52,363 nt of DNA. Origin: JBGSST01 sp041736915 (GTDB lineage: Bacteria > Bdellovibrionota > FAC87 > UBA2466). The notes under the pieces were generated by a model. It was not told where the DNA came from, did not search any database, and worked only from the letters and a program-made list of their open reading frames with translations. The stretch lies in assembly GCA_041736915.1 (NCBI GenBank), contig JBGSST010000259.1, positions 1 to 52,363 of the forward strand. The letters are read 5' to 3'. The position numbers and the translations under genes were made by a program. This document shows positions 8,821 to 16,791 of the stretch, one piece after another (positions within the stretch are counted from its first letter, which is position 1; every line of letters starts with the position of its first letter).

Positions 8821-9309
8821 ATGGGTGCAGTCGAAAAATCCTTACACCTGGATAAATTCTACTTCGAGGTAAAGCCTCGCGGAGACAAAAAGGTGATCGT
8901 TCTAGGCGGAGCCATCGACGAAGATACGTCGTTCGAGGAGATTAAGAAAGTCGGCGGTCCGTACGTATTCAACTTCAAGAACCTGGACAACATCAATTCG
9001 TGCGGCATTCGTACGTGGGTGAACTTTCTGAAGGGGCTGGGAAACATCCAGATCTTCTACGAAGAGTGCCCTCCGTTGGTCGTTCGGCAGATGAACATGG
9101 TGCCTAGCTTCAAAGGTAGCGCCACGGTCGTGTCGGTGTACGTGCCGTACGTTTGCGATGCGTGCGATACCGAAAAGCTAGTGCTGATCCAGGGCGACAA
9201 ACTTGCGGACACTTCCTCAATACCGGAAGCGTTCAAGTGCGATACCTGCAAAAAAGGGGAGATGGAGATCGATGGGCATCCCGACCAATACTTCGCCTTC
9301 CTCCGCTGA
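8821..9309 (+). CDS. STAS-domain anti-sigma antagonist with C-terminal Cys4 zinc-ribbon-like motif
   Basis: 162 residues. ATG 8821 is preferred over ATG 8815 because GGGGAG (8809-8814) is at good spacing. The first ~108 residues fit a STAS domain (SpoIIAA/RsbV-like). The loop NINSCGIRTW supplies a serine (residue 60) where the phosphorylatable Ser of DSSGL-type motifs lies. The C-terminal ~55 residues contain CDAC (112-115) and CDTC (140-143), a pair of CxxC knuckles likely to bind zinc. Such a tail is unusual for a simple STAS antagonist. It lies between the kinase gene and a diguanylate cyclase gene, so it probably transmits the partner switch. Confidence 0.7.
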   Translation: MGAVEKSLHLDKFYFEVKPRGDKKVIVLGGAIDEDTSFEEIKKVGGPYVFNFKNLDNINSCGIRTWVNFLKGLGNIQIFYEECPPLVVRQMNMVPSFKGSATVVSVYVPYVCDACDTEKLVLIQGDKLADTSSIPEAFKCDTCKKGEMEIDGHPDQYFAFLR

Positions 9310-10330
9310 AGCCGATCAGGCTGCGGTAGAGAAGATTCACGCTGAGCTAAAGGCGTGGGCCCAGGCACACCAGAGATTTCTGGAGGTGTTTCTGGACTCG
9401 TACGTGATTATCGACCCTTTCTCGAAGGTGGTCGATTTCAACGTGGCCTTTACCGAGCTCGTGGGTGAGTCTTACCGGAAGATATTGAAGGTTGGATTGT
9501 TTGCCGATCTCCTACGGACCGAATTCGGCGTGGAGAACTGTCCGTCGAAGCAGATCATCAGTTCCCGTAAGCTGGTGCGCCTGGACGAGCTCAGTGCCAA
9601 TACGAAGGCGTTCCCCCATCTGCAGCTCATTCTCAGCGGCGTACCGATCTTCACAGAGAACGACGAGTTCATCGGCGCGTTCATGACGATTCGTAACGTG
9701 TCGGCCGAGAGCGAGCTACAGAAAAAGTACGAAGAACGTAAGAAGGAATCGTCTACCGACGGCCTCACGAAGCTCTATAACAAGGTTTACACCGAATCGA
9801 TGCTGCTTCGGGGCGTGCTGGGCCAAGTGCGCGGCATGCACAACTTGTCGTTTGCCATCTCCGACATCGATTTCTTCAAGAAAGTGAACGATACCTACGG
9901 CCATCCCGCTGGTGACTATGTCTTGGCGCAGGTCGCGCAGCTTCTTCAGAAGGCCGCTCGCGAGTCCGACATCGTGGGCCGATTCGGTGGTGAAGAGTTC
10001 GTAGTGATTCTCGCCAACGCTGACCAGAAGGGTGCGCGAATATTTTCTGAGCGTTTCCGTAACAAGATTGCCGAGACTAAGTTCGAGTTCGAGGGGAAAG
10101 TCATCCCCGTTACCGTCAGCATCGGCACCTGCACACTGACCGAGAAAGACAAAGAAGCCGCTCAGAAAGATGGCTCCGCCGTCTGTAAAGAGCTGCTGAC
10201 GAAGGCTGATTTCGCCCTCTATTACGCCAAGGCCAACGGCCGCAACCAGACGCAACAGCACGAAGATCTGTCGGCCGACAATCAGGCCGGCGCCGGCAAA
10301 AATGTCGCGCAGAAAAAGCCCGCCGCGTGA
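9272..10330 (+). CDS. PAS-GGDEF diguanylate cyclase
   Basis: 352 residues. The chosen start is ATG 9272, 4 bases after GGAG and overlapping the STAS gene by 38 bases. Residues ~30-145 look like a PAS sensor. A helical linker leads into a GGDEF domain (~160-325) with intact signature FGGEEF (238-243), substrate-site residues and ISDIDFFKKVNDTYGH. RESD (230-233) lies five residues before GGEEF, which is the RxxD product-inhibition I-site. It is therefore expected to make c-di-GMP from two GTP and to be feedback inhibited. The tail is Gln/Ala/Lys rich and disordered. Translational overlap with the STAS gene suggests that partner switching controls this enzyme, or is read out together with it. 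Confidence 0.88.
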   Translation: MGIPTNTSPSSAEADQAAVEKIHAELKAWAQAHQRFLEVFLDSYVIIDPFSKVVDFNVAFTELVGESYRKILKVGLFADLLRTEFGVENCPSKQIISSRKLVRLDELSANTKAFPHLQLILSGVPIFTENDEFIGAFMTIRNVSAESELQKKYEERKKESSTDGLTKLYNKVYTESMLLRGVLGQVRGMHNLSFAISDIDFFKKVNDTYGHPAGDYVLAQVAQLLQKAARESDIVGRFGGEEFVVILANADQKGARIFSERFRNKIAETKFEFEGKVIPVTVSIGTCTLTEKDKEAAQKDGSAVCKELLTKADFALYYAKANGRNQTQQHEDLSADNQAGAGKNVAQKKPAA

Positions 10331-10332
10331 AG

Positions 10333-10363
10333 TAATTGCGAGGCCGGAGGCGGAAGAAATCTC
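10333..10363 (+). repeat. Degenerate copy of the ATTGCGAGG dispersed repeat
   Basis: This stretch begins AATTGCGAGGCCGGAGG and ends GAAATCTC. It resembles the better copies at 22754-22847 and 36512-36576 (ATTGCGAGGAGCG..GCAATCTC). It sits between two convergent genes. The match is imperfect, so confidence is moderate. Confidence 0.5.
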
Positions 10364-10368
10364 TTCGA

Positions 10369-12333
10369 CTAACGCTGGGTCTTCGAACCTAGCTTCGTCG
10401 TTTGGCGTGCCGTGCCCGTCAGGGTGTTGTCGCTCAGGATGCGCGACAGCTCTTCGGCGATCTCTACCGCCTCATCGGACTGCTGTTCATCGAGCGCCTT
10501 TTTGACGTCGATTTTCCGCTGCTGCGCCAAACGCTTCAGCGCATAGATCTGCGAGTCGAGCAAAGGCGCGGCCATTGTTTCCTCGTCCGCGGGGCCATTT
10601 TCCTCGTCGACTAAAGCTTTTCCGTCGCGCGAGAATGGCTTGCTATCCGCGAAGTGCGGGGGATTCATGAAGTCGGTCTCGACTCCGCCTTCATTCCGAG
10701 CGGAACGGAGCGTGATGTCGGTTTTAACTCCGCGGCTCGCGGGAGTGTGCCCTTTGGGCGAGTAAAACACGCTGGTCGTAAGCTTGATGGCCGCGCCTTC
10801 GAACACGCGGGTGGCGCCGCCGGGCAGAGCGACTTCGCTAAGCGGAATTAACTTTTGCACGGTGCCTTTGCCGTAGGTGCGATCGGAACCGATGAGCACC
10901 GCGCGTTTGTGGTCCTTGAGGGCGCCGGCGAGCACTTCGGCGGCGCTGGCGCTAAGTCTATCAACGAGCGCGACAAGGGGGCCCGTGTAAAGCGCTTCGT
11001 GCTTGGTTCCCCAGTGAATGCGGCTTTTCTTCGGTTCGCGCAATCCCACAACCGGTTTGGTCCCCAGAAACAGCGATGCCATCTGGATGGCCTCTTCCAG
11101 GTAGCCGCCCGGATTGCCTCGCATGTCGAGCACCACGCCGCTCAGACGCAGCTGCCGCGACTGCTGTTTCAGCAGCAACTCGTGCAAAATCGCCTCGAGA
11201 TCGTCAGCGCTGCTGCGCTCGGACGGGCTCTCGGAGCTGCGGCCGTAAAATGAGGGAATCGAAATGACCGCGACCTTCTCGCCGTGGCCCGCATCGCGAA
11301 GCTCGTATTCGATCTTGGACTCTTCGGGGGTGAACTTTTCGCGCGTGAGTCCGGCCGGCTGGCATTTGCTGGCGCGGCAGAAAATGATCTGAAGCGGGGT
11401 GCCCTGCTTACCCGTGAGTAGCCGGCGCGACATGACTCCCGACAGCGAAGCGATCTTCACGCCGTCGATCTGCGTGATGGTGTCCGACTCTTTCAGCACC
11501 TTGGCCGCCGGTGTGTTGGGCAGAACTTTTTGAATCCACAACCCTTCGGGCGTGCGTACGGCCTGAATGCCGATGCCGGTCGTTTCCCCCGCTAGCTCCT
11601 GCGCAAAATCGTTGAACTCGGAAGCCGAGAAAAAGGTGGAAAAGGGATCGTTGGCCGACAGGTAGGCTTTCGTAAGCAGCGTTTCGGGCTCGATGAACGA
11701 GGGCACCGCCAGCTCTTCCAACGTGAACTGCACGTACTTGGCGCGGTCGCCGTGGAATGCCTTCATCAGCTTGTCGTCGGCGGCTTTCAAAATTTGCACG
11801 CCGTAAGTCGCTACGCGGGCCGTCCACTCTTTCTCGTTGAGGGCGAAATGCATGGGCCGCTGCAGGTTCAATTCCTTGAGCTGGGCCAGGCGAACCTGGC
11901 CGAACTGGGTGGTCTGCTTGCGAATCTCGGCGTCGAGCCGGGCATTGGCCTGATTCCACAGCGGCTGCAGGAACGAGGCGAACCAGGAGCAATCGTGCTC
12001 GTCGCTAAACGCGGCCCAGTTTTCCTGCGCTACGCGAACGCCCCGGTGCACTTCCTTCTGCAGGAACAGCACGCGGTAGGGGTCCATGATCTCGAGCGCC
12101 CGGGTCATCCATTTGGCCGGCGTATCCGTGCCGTGCAGCGAGATCGGATGCTGAAATTGCGGCAGCGTGGGGAGCGAATCCATCAGGCCGAAAATAGCCT
12201 CACAGCGGGTTTGCGCCTCGAGCGAAACCTTGGGCTGCGGCCGCATCCAGTACAGCGCCACTACATTGAGTAGCGCCACGAAAAGGACGGCGACGAAGAT
12301 GCGAATGCGGGCGAGAAGCTTGGTTTCCGGCAC
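10369..12333 (-). CDS. S41 family C-terminal processing (tail-specific) protease
   Basis: 654 residues from GTG 12333, which is followed by a single membrane anchor/signal (RIRIFVAVLFVALLNVVALY). The frame stays open upstream to 12489, but without a better start. It has an N-terminal helical region like Prc/Tsp, a PDZ domain (around GIGIQAVRTPEGLWIQKVLP) and an S41 catalytic core. The core contains the nucleophile serine region RLSASAAEVLAGALKDH and the lysine motif TYGKGTVQ of the Ser-Lys dyad. The length matches Prc rather than short CtpA. Such enzymes trim or degrade periplasmic proteins from the C-terminus. It is convergent with the diguanylate cyclase gene. Confidence 0.85.
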   Translation of the reverse strand: MPETKLLARIRIFVAVLFVALLNVVALYWMRPQPKVSLEAQTRCEAIFGLMDSLPTLPQFQHPISLHGTDTPAKWMTRALEIMDPYRVLFLQKEVHRGVRVAQENWAAFSDEHDCSWFASFLQPLWNQANARLDAEIRKQTTQFGQVRLAQLKELNLQRPMHFALNEKEWTARVATYGVQILKAADDKLMKAFHGDRAKYVQFTLEELAVPSFIEPETLLTKAYLSANDPFSTFFSASEFNDFAQELAGETTGIGIQAVRTPEGLWIQKVLPNTPAAKVLKESDTITQIDGVKIASLSGVMSRRLLTGKQGTPLQIIFCRASKCQPAGLTREKFTPEESKIEYELRDAGHGEKVAVISIPSFYGRSSESPSERSSADDLEAILHELLLKQQSRQLRLSGVVLDMRGNPGGYLEEAIQMASLFLGTKPVVGLREPKKSRIHWGTKHEALYTGPLVALVDRLSASAAEVLAGALKDHKRAVLIGSDRTYGKGTVQKLIPLSEVALPGGATRVFEGAAIKLTTSVFYSPKGHTPASRGVKTDITLRSARNEGGVETDFMNPPHFADSKPFSRDGKALVDEENGPADEETMAAPLLDSQIYALKRLAQQRKIDVKKALDEQQSDEAVEIAEELSRILSDNTLTGTARQTTKLGSKTQR

Positions 12334-12677
12334 GTTTAAAACCCCCGTAACGTTTCGGTAATCAGCACAATTGTGAAGCTTGAATGACGCGCAGTGTAAC
12401 ACAAGCTGACAGCGCATCTCCAGGGAAATAGCCCACTTAGGGGGTGACGTATTCCGCCTGTATGCAATGTCGACAAATATTGTCAGCACCCGATCTCGCA
12501 GAGTGTCGATTTATCAGGCTTTTAAGGTGATTTTGAATAAAGAGTATACACATAAACGTCAATGATTTCGTCATGTTAGATAATGACGCACTTTGACTAA
12601 AACCGCTGACTTCCCTATACTTTATAAAGCAGCACGTAGTGTCACTCATTCAATACACGGACATCTAGGAGACAACT
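12334..12677. other. Divergent intergenic region upstream of the Tad operon
   Basis: 344 bases without a convincing gene. It holds the upstream region of the minus-strand protease. A short inverted repeat is centred near 12478 (GACAA ATA TTGTC). An AT-rich stretch from ~12530 to 12630 contains the strong plus-strand promoter listed separately. Confidence 0.7.
12593..12621 (+). promoter_or_regulatory. Sigma-70 promoter of the Tad pilus operon
   Basis: TTGACT (12593-12598) and TATACT (12616-12621) are separated by exactly 17 bases, a near-consensus housekeeping promoter. Transcription would start near 12628, giving a ~50-base leader. AGGAG (12667-12671) lies 6 bases before the flp ATG at 12678. 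Confidence 0.88.
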
Positions 12678-12869
12678 ATGATTCGCTCGTTTCTGAAAGA
12701 AGAAGAAGGACAAACCACGGTTGAGTATCTGTTGATCATCGCCGTGATCGTGGTCGCGATCAGCGTGCTTGGTAAGGGTCTGAAGGACAACATTAAGACC
12801 GTTGTGGATAACGTCTTCAAAGGCGTTAACGACAAGATCAAGCAGTTGATGTCGGCCAGCATGCAGTAA
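12678..12869 (+). CDS. flp: Flp-type major pilin
   Basis: 63 residues with the Flp pattern: a short acidic/basic leader, then EEEG|QTTVEYLLIIAVIVVA with Glu at mature position 5 followed by a Tyr, and a ~20-residue hydrophobic helix. The short C-terminal tail ends KIKQLMSASMQ. It is first in the Tad operon, with a strong promoter and an excellent ribosome binding site, as expected for the abundant major pilin. Prepilin processing would be by the CpaA peptidase at 13177. Confidence 0.92.
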   Translation: MIRSFLKEEEGQTTVEYLLIIAVIVVAISVLGKGLKDNIKTVVDNVFKGVNDKIKQLMSASMQ

Positions 12870-12883
12870 GGGTTCGGTGCTAA

Positions 12884-13090
12884 TTGGGGACGAAGAAGTA
12901 CAACGGCAAACGTAAGAAAACGCTCGGCCAGGGAATGGTGGAGTACGTTCTCATGATTGCCTTCGGGTCGATCTTCGCCTTACAGCTCGCGAAATTTTTC
13001 AATGACGTCTTTCGCGATGGTGTGAGGGGCCTGGAAGAAAACATCCAGGTAGAAATGAAGACCGGTCAGGGCTTCGGCGGCAACCAATAA
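12884..13090 (+). CDS. Second Flp-like pilin
   Basis: 68 residues from TTG 12884; an in-frame stop directly precedes it and no better start keeps the basic leader. The signal is KTLG|QGMVEYVLMIAFGSIF, with the Flp-type Glu-Tyr at mature positions 5-6. The leader is strongly basic (KKYNGKRKK), unlike that of the first pilin. It lies 14 bases downstream of flp. It is probably a minor pilin or pseudopilin of the same filament. The weak TTG start and absence of a strong ribosome binding site suggest lower expression than flp. Confidence 0.78.
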   Translation: MGTKKYNGKRKKTLGQGMVEYVLMIAFGSIFALQLAKFFNDVFRDGVRGLEENIQVEMKTGQGFGGNQ

Positions 13091-13176
13091 GTTATAACCC
13101 CCTGCTTGTAGAAAAATTTTAGTCTCGTCCACGCATTAAAACTGCGCCGTTTGGCGTGGTTTGTATTGGGGTACGT

Positions 13177-13692
13177 ATGCCACAGGACGGATTTTTAACT
13201 GGCGGCATTGAAGGGGTGCTTTGGGCACTCTTTGGGATAGCTACGATCACTGATCTTCTTAAGGGTAAGATCTACAATACCCTTACGTTCAGTTTCCTCG
13301 TGGCTGGTTTTTGCGCGCGCTTAGTTTCGCAGGGAGCGGTAGGAGGCCAATCGGCCTTCCTATCGCTCCTGTGCGCGTTTGCGCTCTACTTTCCGCTTTG
13401 GCATTTGAAAGTTCTCGCCGCGGGAGACGTGAAGCTCCTGATGGCGGCTTCGCCATGGCTTTCCGTTCCCGAGACGGTTCGTCTCGCCATGCTTTCCATT
13501 TTGTTCGGCGCGGCCGTGGGCTTGTTCCTGCGCTTACGGATGAATCTGAAGGATGAAGAGCCGGAGTTCAAAGCGGCTCCGTACACGGGTACGAAGAAGC
13601 TCCTGAAGATGCCGTTCGCCCCCGCATTTTTTTGCGCTTTTATCATGATGCAGATTGCGACCATGAAACATTGGGGGACCTGGCCTTGGTGA
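13177..13692 (+). CDS. cpaA: Prepilin peptidase CpaA/TadV (A24 family)
   Basis: 171 residues. ATG 13177 is preferred to GTG 13156 because GGGG precedes it at proper spacing. It is a polytopic membrane aspartyl protease of the short TadV/CpaA type, without the methyltransferase domain of PilD. The two catalytic aspartates are seen in ATITDLLKGKIYN and in LAAGDVKLL (the GxGD motif, here AAGD). It cleaves the leaders of the Flp and TadE-like proteins at the Gly before the hydrophobic helix. Its stop overlaps the start of the next prepilin gene. Confidence 0.88.
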   Translation: MPQDGFLTGGIEGVLWALFGIATITDLLKGKIYNTLTFSFLVAGFCARLVSQGAVGGQSAFLSLLCAFALYFPLWHLKVLAAGDVKLLMAASPWLSVPETVRLAMLSILFGAAVGLFLRLRMNLKDEEPEFKAAPYTGTKKLLKMPFAPAFFCAFIMMQIATMKHWGTWPW

Positions 13693-13958
13693 GGTCACAC
13701 AAAATAAGACTTCGCCGTGGAGCCGGTGAGTCGGGCCAAACGATGGTCGAGTACCTGATGCTGCTCGCGCTGGCGGCGGGGTCGAGTTACCTCGTCGTTA
13801 CGGGGCCGGTCCAGAATTTTACGCGCCTGATGGTGGCGACTTTAAGAAGCACGATCGTAAACGTGGTGCAGAATGCGGAGCTGCGACCGGGGCAGCAAGT
13901 AAACCCCGGCGAGAACGATCACCCCGGCCAAGCCAATCGCGGGAAGAGGTTGCATTGA
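13689..13958 (+). CDS. Third Flp-like pilin or pseudopilin
   Basis: 89 residues from GTG 13689, which overlaps the cpaA stop (GTGA). The leader MRSHKIRLRRGAGESG precedes |QTMVEYLMLLALAAG, with Glu-Tyr at mature positions 5-6 as in Flp. The mature part is longer than the major pilin and ends in a hydrophilic Pro/Gly/Asn-rich tail. An upstream in-frame ATG at 13632 is rejected because it would put the prepilin signal far inside and overlap cpaA. It is likely a minor pilin. Confidence 0.76.
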   Translation: MRSHKIRLRRGAGESGQTMVEYLMLLALAAGSSYLVVTGPVQNFTRLMVATLRSTIVNVVQNAELRPGQQVNPGENDHPGQANRGKRLH

Positions 13959-14542
13959 TGTTTGCGTTGGCGAAAAAGATGGCGAGAAGAGGGTTAAGCC
14001 AAAGGGTAAGGGGCCCGGCCCTTGGCCGGTCCGGCCAAGCCGCGATCGAGTTCATGGTGATCGTCGTCGTGCTGTTCTTCTTCCTGTTTTTCTTACTGAG
14101 CCTTTCGATGGTGATCGTGGTGAGCGAGTACATCGAATACGCCACGTTTATGGCGGCCCGCACTTACAAGGCCGGCTTCAGTAACGAAGCACGCCAGGAA
14201 GCGAACGCGAAGCTCGTGTTCGACAAGTATTTTGAGAAAATCCAGGGCATCGCCCGTAACCCCCAGCTGGAGTTCCGCCGGGCGGAAGAGGGTAACGAGC
14301 AGACTGCCGGTGTCATGGCGCGTTACGAGATGGACCTGTTCTACCTGCCCCCCCTGTTTGGCCCCGGCGAGATGCCGCCTAGCCGAATCAATTTGGTGTC
14401 CGAAAGCCATTTGGGCCGGGACCCCTCTTTCGATGAAGTATGCAATCCCCAGGCTGGAAGCTTCTTCATCAATATGCTGAACCAGTTTGGTATTCAGAAT
14501 GCGGAGACTTATGCCGAACAGATGGATGACAACGGCTGTTGA
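13958..14542 (+). CDS. TadE-like pseudopilin
   Basis: 194 residues from ATG 13958 (a TTG at 13955 is possible), overlapping the previous stop by one base and preceded by GGGAAGAGG. The TadE/TadG-type N-terminus reads GRSG|QAAIEFMVIVVVLFFF, with Glu at mature position 5 and a very hydrophobic helix. The C-terminal domain is of moderate size and has two cysteines (EVCNPQ and the terminal Cys). TadE and TadF pseudopilins are processed by CpaA and are needed for Flp assembly. No von Willebrand domain of the TadG type is present. Confidence 0.8.
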   Translation: MFALAKKMARRGLSQRVRGPALGRSGQAAIEFMVIVVVLFFFLFFLLSLSMVIVVSEYIEYATFMAARTYKAGFSNEARQEANAKLVFDKYFEKIQGIARNPQLEFRRAEEGNEQTAGVMARYEMDLFYLPPLFGPGEMPPSRINLVSESHLGRDPSFDEVCNPQAGSFFINMLNQFGIQNAETYAEQMDDNGC

Positions 14543-14894
14543 CCGTCGAATCATGATGCGTCGCAGAAAGTATGGCTCGGGTCAGGCAACGATCGAGCTC
14601 GCGCTTTCGCTTCCGTTTCTGATTTGGCTAATCGCGTACACGTTCAACACGTACTACATGATGCACACCTCGCACGTGGGACAAAAATACGCGGCTATGC
14701 ATTTATACAAACGGCTCAACAACCGTGCGCAGTTCGTTATGGATGACGTTGATGGGGGCCCGCCCCACAACCGAAGTTTTATGGCAGTACGGTACGTCGA
14801 CGGTACGGGGGATGTCCCCCGGCGTCGAATAATGTTCGCTCCCCGCGAGATAGATAACATCGTGGGGATTTGTCGCGAGCCGGGTTGTCAGTGA
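14526..14894 (+). CDS. TadE/TadF-like pseudopilin, small
   Basis: About 122 residues. The start is uncertain between ATG 14526 and ATG 14553; both keep the basic leader. The prepilin signal is KYGSG|QATIELALSLPFLIW, with Glu at mature position 5. The mature domain is short and ends with two cysteines (ICREPGC). It overlaps the preceding TadE-like gene and precedes cpaB by 41 bases. It is assigned as a second TadE/TadF-type pseudopilin from the N-terminal signature and operon position. Confidence 0.72.
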   Translation: MTTAVDRRIMMRRRKYGSGQATIELALSLPFLIWLIAYTFNTYYMMHTSHVGQKYAAMHLYKRLNNRAQFVMDDVDGGPPHNRSFMAVRYVDGTGDVPRRRIMFAPREIDNIVGICREPGCQ

Positions 14895-14935
14895 GTCTTT
14901 CGTAGAAGATCCGTCCGCGTAGATCGTAGAGGGGT

Positions 14936-15859
14936 ATGGAAAATAAGCGCGCCATAGTTATCGCGCTCATATGTTTTTTGATCTCGATGTTGCTGATCAA
15001 CGCCTACAGCAAAGTGCGTAGGCATGAGCTGACGTCCGAGTTTGGTGAGGAGGTCACGGTCGTGGTTGCGGCGCGTGATATCCCCGAATACGGCATGATC
15101 CGCCCGGACATGCTGACGACTCAAGCAGTCTTCAAGAAGTTCCGCCAGCCCAATACCGCCGAGACCATCGACGACATCGTCGGCAAGTCGACCTACGTGC
15201 CCATTTATGCGGGCGAACAGGTTACCTTCACCAAGCTGGTTCACCAGGATGGCCGCCCAGTTTTGGACCGTCAGGTGGAAAAGAAGATGCGCGCGGTTAC
15301 GCTGCCCATCTCGCCGAATACCGGCGTGGCCCGCCTCATTCGTCCCGGTAACCGCGTAGACATGATTACCACGGTCAACTACGACTCCGACGGCGCAACC
15401 ATGTTCGAGGTAAAAACCATCGTGCAGAACGCCCTGGTGCTCGCCACCGGCAAAAATTTGCAGAACGCCGTTCCCTCGCGAGTGTCGCGTGAGCTGCTCA
15501 ACTATTTCGAAGAACAGATGGAGGCCCGCCGTCGTAAGGATTTCAGCACGGCGAGCATGGAGTCGTTGGCCATGGGCCGCCCGAGCGACGACTATACGAA
15601 CGTAACGGTGCAGCTCTCTCCGGAAGACGCGGAGCGGGTTCTGTTCCTTTCGCACACTTTGGGTGACTCACGCCTTTACTTCACGCTGCGAAACAGCGCG
15701 GACCAGGGCACGGAGAAACTCGAGACGGTAATTTTGGACGAAGTGTTGGGACCCGAGAGCGATTACGGCGTGAGCAAGCGCAAGCCGCCCCCGCCGCCTC
15801 CTCCGAGGCCCCCCCGTTTTCGTGATTCGATCGGCGGCGCGCCGGTGGATGTTTTCTAG
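14936..15859 (+). CDS. cpaB: CpaB/RcpC family pilus assembly protein, copy 1
   Basis: 307 residues: an N-terminal membrane anchor (RAIVIALICFLISMLLI), then an SAF-type domain (TVVVAARDIPEYGMIRPDML) and the RcpC/CpaB core with VTLPISPNTGVARLIRPGNRVD. A Pro-rich tail (PPPPPPPRPPR) precedes the C-terminus. GAGGGG ends only one base before the ATG, an unusually short spacing. CpaB lies in the periplasm and is thought to work with the secretin. A second homologue follows after 16 bases. Confidence 0.88.
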   Translation: MENKRAIVIALICFLISMLLINAYSKVRRHELTSEFGEEVTVVVAARDIPEYGMIRPDMLTTQAVFKKFRQPNTAETIDDIVGKSTYVPIYAGEQVTFTKLVHQDGRPVLDRQVEKKMRAVTLPISPNTGVARLIRPGNRVDMITTVNYDSDGATMFEVKTIVQNALVLATGKNLQNAVPSRVSRELLNYFEEQMEARRRKDFSTASMESLAMGRPSDDYTNVTVQLSPEDAERVLFLSHTLGDSRLYFTLRNSADQGTEKLETVILDEVLGPESDYGVSKRKPPPPPPPRPPRFRDSIGGAPVDVF

Positions 15860-15875
15860 GAGCTAATGAACCTGT

Positions 15876-16787
15876 ATGGACCGTAGAGCCTTTTTACTAT
15901 CGCTTGGCCTCTCGACCCTGGCCATGTACCTCGTGTGGCAAACCGTCACGACCGAGGAAACGCGCCTCGAGGCGTTGTACGGTAAAGGCACGTCCGTATC
16001 GATCATCGTTTCCACGAAAGACATTTTGCAGTTCGAGAGCATTCGCCCGACCGATATCGAAACCATTACGGTACCGGCGGCGATGATTCCTCCAGGTTAC
16101 ATCGCTAATCCCAAGGACGTGCTCGACGCCGTGGCCGCGGTGCCCATCGCCAAGGGCGAGCAGATTCTCGATAACAAGATTATCTCGCGCAACATTTACT
16201 CCGGCCTGGATACCCAGGTTGGCTTGGGTAAACGCGCCATCAGCATTCCGGTGAACGTTAAGAGCTCTTTGGGTTTCAACGTACGGCCCGGTAACCGCGT
16301 CGATCTCGCGGCCCACTTCGAGTACAAAGCCGTGGGCTCCGCCATCTCGGAAGTGAAAGTTTTCATGCAGGACATTCTCGTGCTGGCCAGCGGCCGCACG
16401 ATTCAGCCCGAGCCGCCCAAGGCGGTTGACCAAGAGTTGGTCCGCGGCGCCGTGGCCGCCCAAGCCGTGAAGGATTACAAAGAGGTCGAAGAGACCTTGA
16501 ACCACGCGAAGACGGAAGCGAACTTCAACACCGTTACGTTGGAAGTCACTCCGAACCAGGCGCAGATCATCGTGTACGTGCTTACCGTATACGGCGACTC
16601 CATCAACCTGCTGCTTCGCCACGCCGACGACCGCCAGCTGGCGCGCGCCGGCACGACCAATTTGATCGAGATCATGGGCCCCGATTCCTACATGGTTCGG
16701 GGCAAGAAAGCCGCTCCCGTACGCGCAATGCCACGAGCGAAGTTCTTCGACTACCTAGGCGGAGAACGAGCGCCCGTGTTCCAGTAA
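15876..16787 (+). CDS. CpaB/RcpC family pilus assembly protein, copy 2
   Basis: 303 residues with the same plan as the preceding gene: membrane anchor (FLLSLGLSTLAMYLVW), SAF-like segment (VSIIVSTKDILQFESIRPTD), core ISIPVNVKSSLGFNVRPGNRVD and a similar C-terminal motif (IMGPDSYMVRG versus VLGPESDYGVSK). The two proteins are clearly homologous but diverged, so the duplication is old. It lies 4 bases before the secretin gene. The tandem may form a hetero-oligomeric periplasmic ring; this is inference. Confidence 0.85.
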   Translation: MDRRAFLLSLGLSTLAMYLVWQTVTTEETRLEALYGKGTSVSIIVSTKDILQFESIRPTDIETITVPAAMIPPGYIANPKDVLDAVAAVPIAKGEQILDNKIISRNIYSGLDTQVGLGKRAISIPVNVKSSLGFNVRPGNRVDLAAHFEYKAVGSAISEVKVFMQDILVLASGRTIQPEPPKAVDQELVRGAVAAQAVKDYKEVEETLNHAKTEANFNTVTLEVTPNQAQIIVYVLTVYGDSINLLLRHADDRQLARAGTTNLIEIMGPDSYMVRGKKAAPVRAMPRAKFFDYLGGERAPVFQ

Positions 16788-16791
16788 GGAC

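Noticed and set aside
14888..15655. Long minus-strand open frames in the Tad operon (also 15897-16622, 18446-19132)
   Set aside because: They lie opposite well-recognised cpaB and tadZ-tadA genes, and their products are His/Arg-rich as expected for shadow frames.
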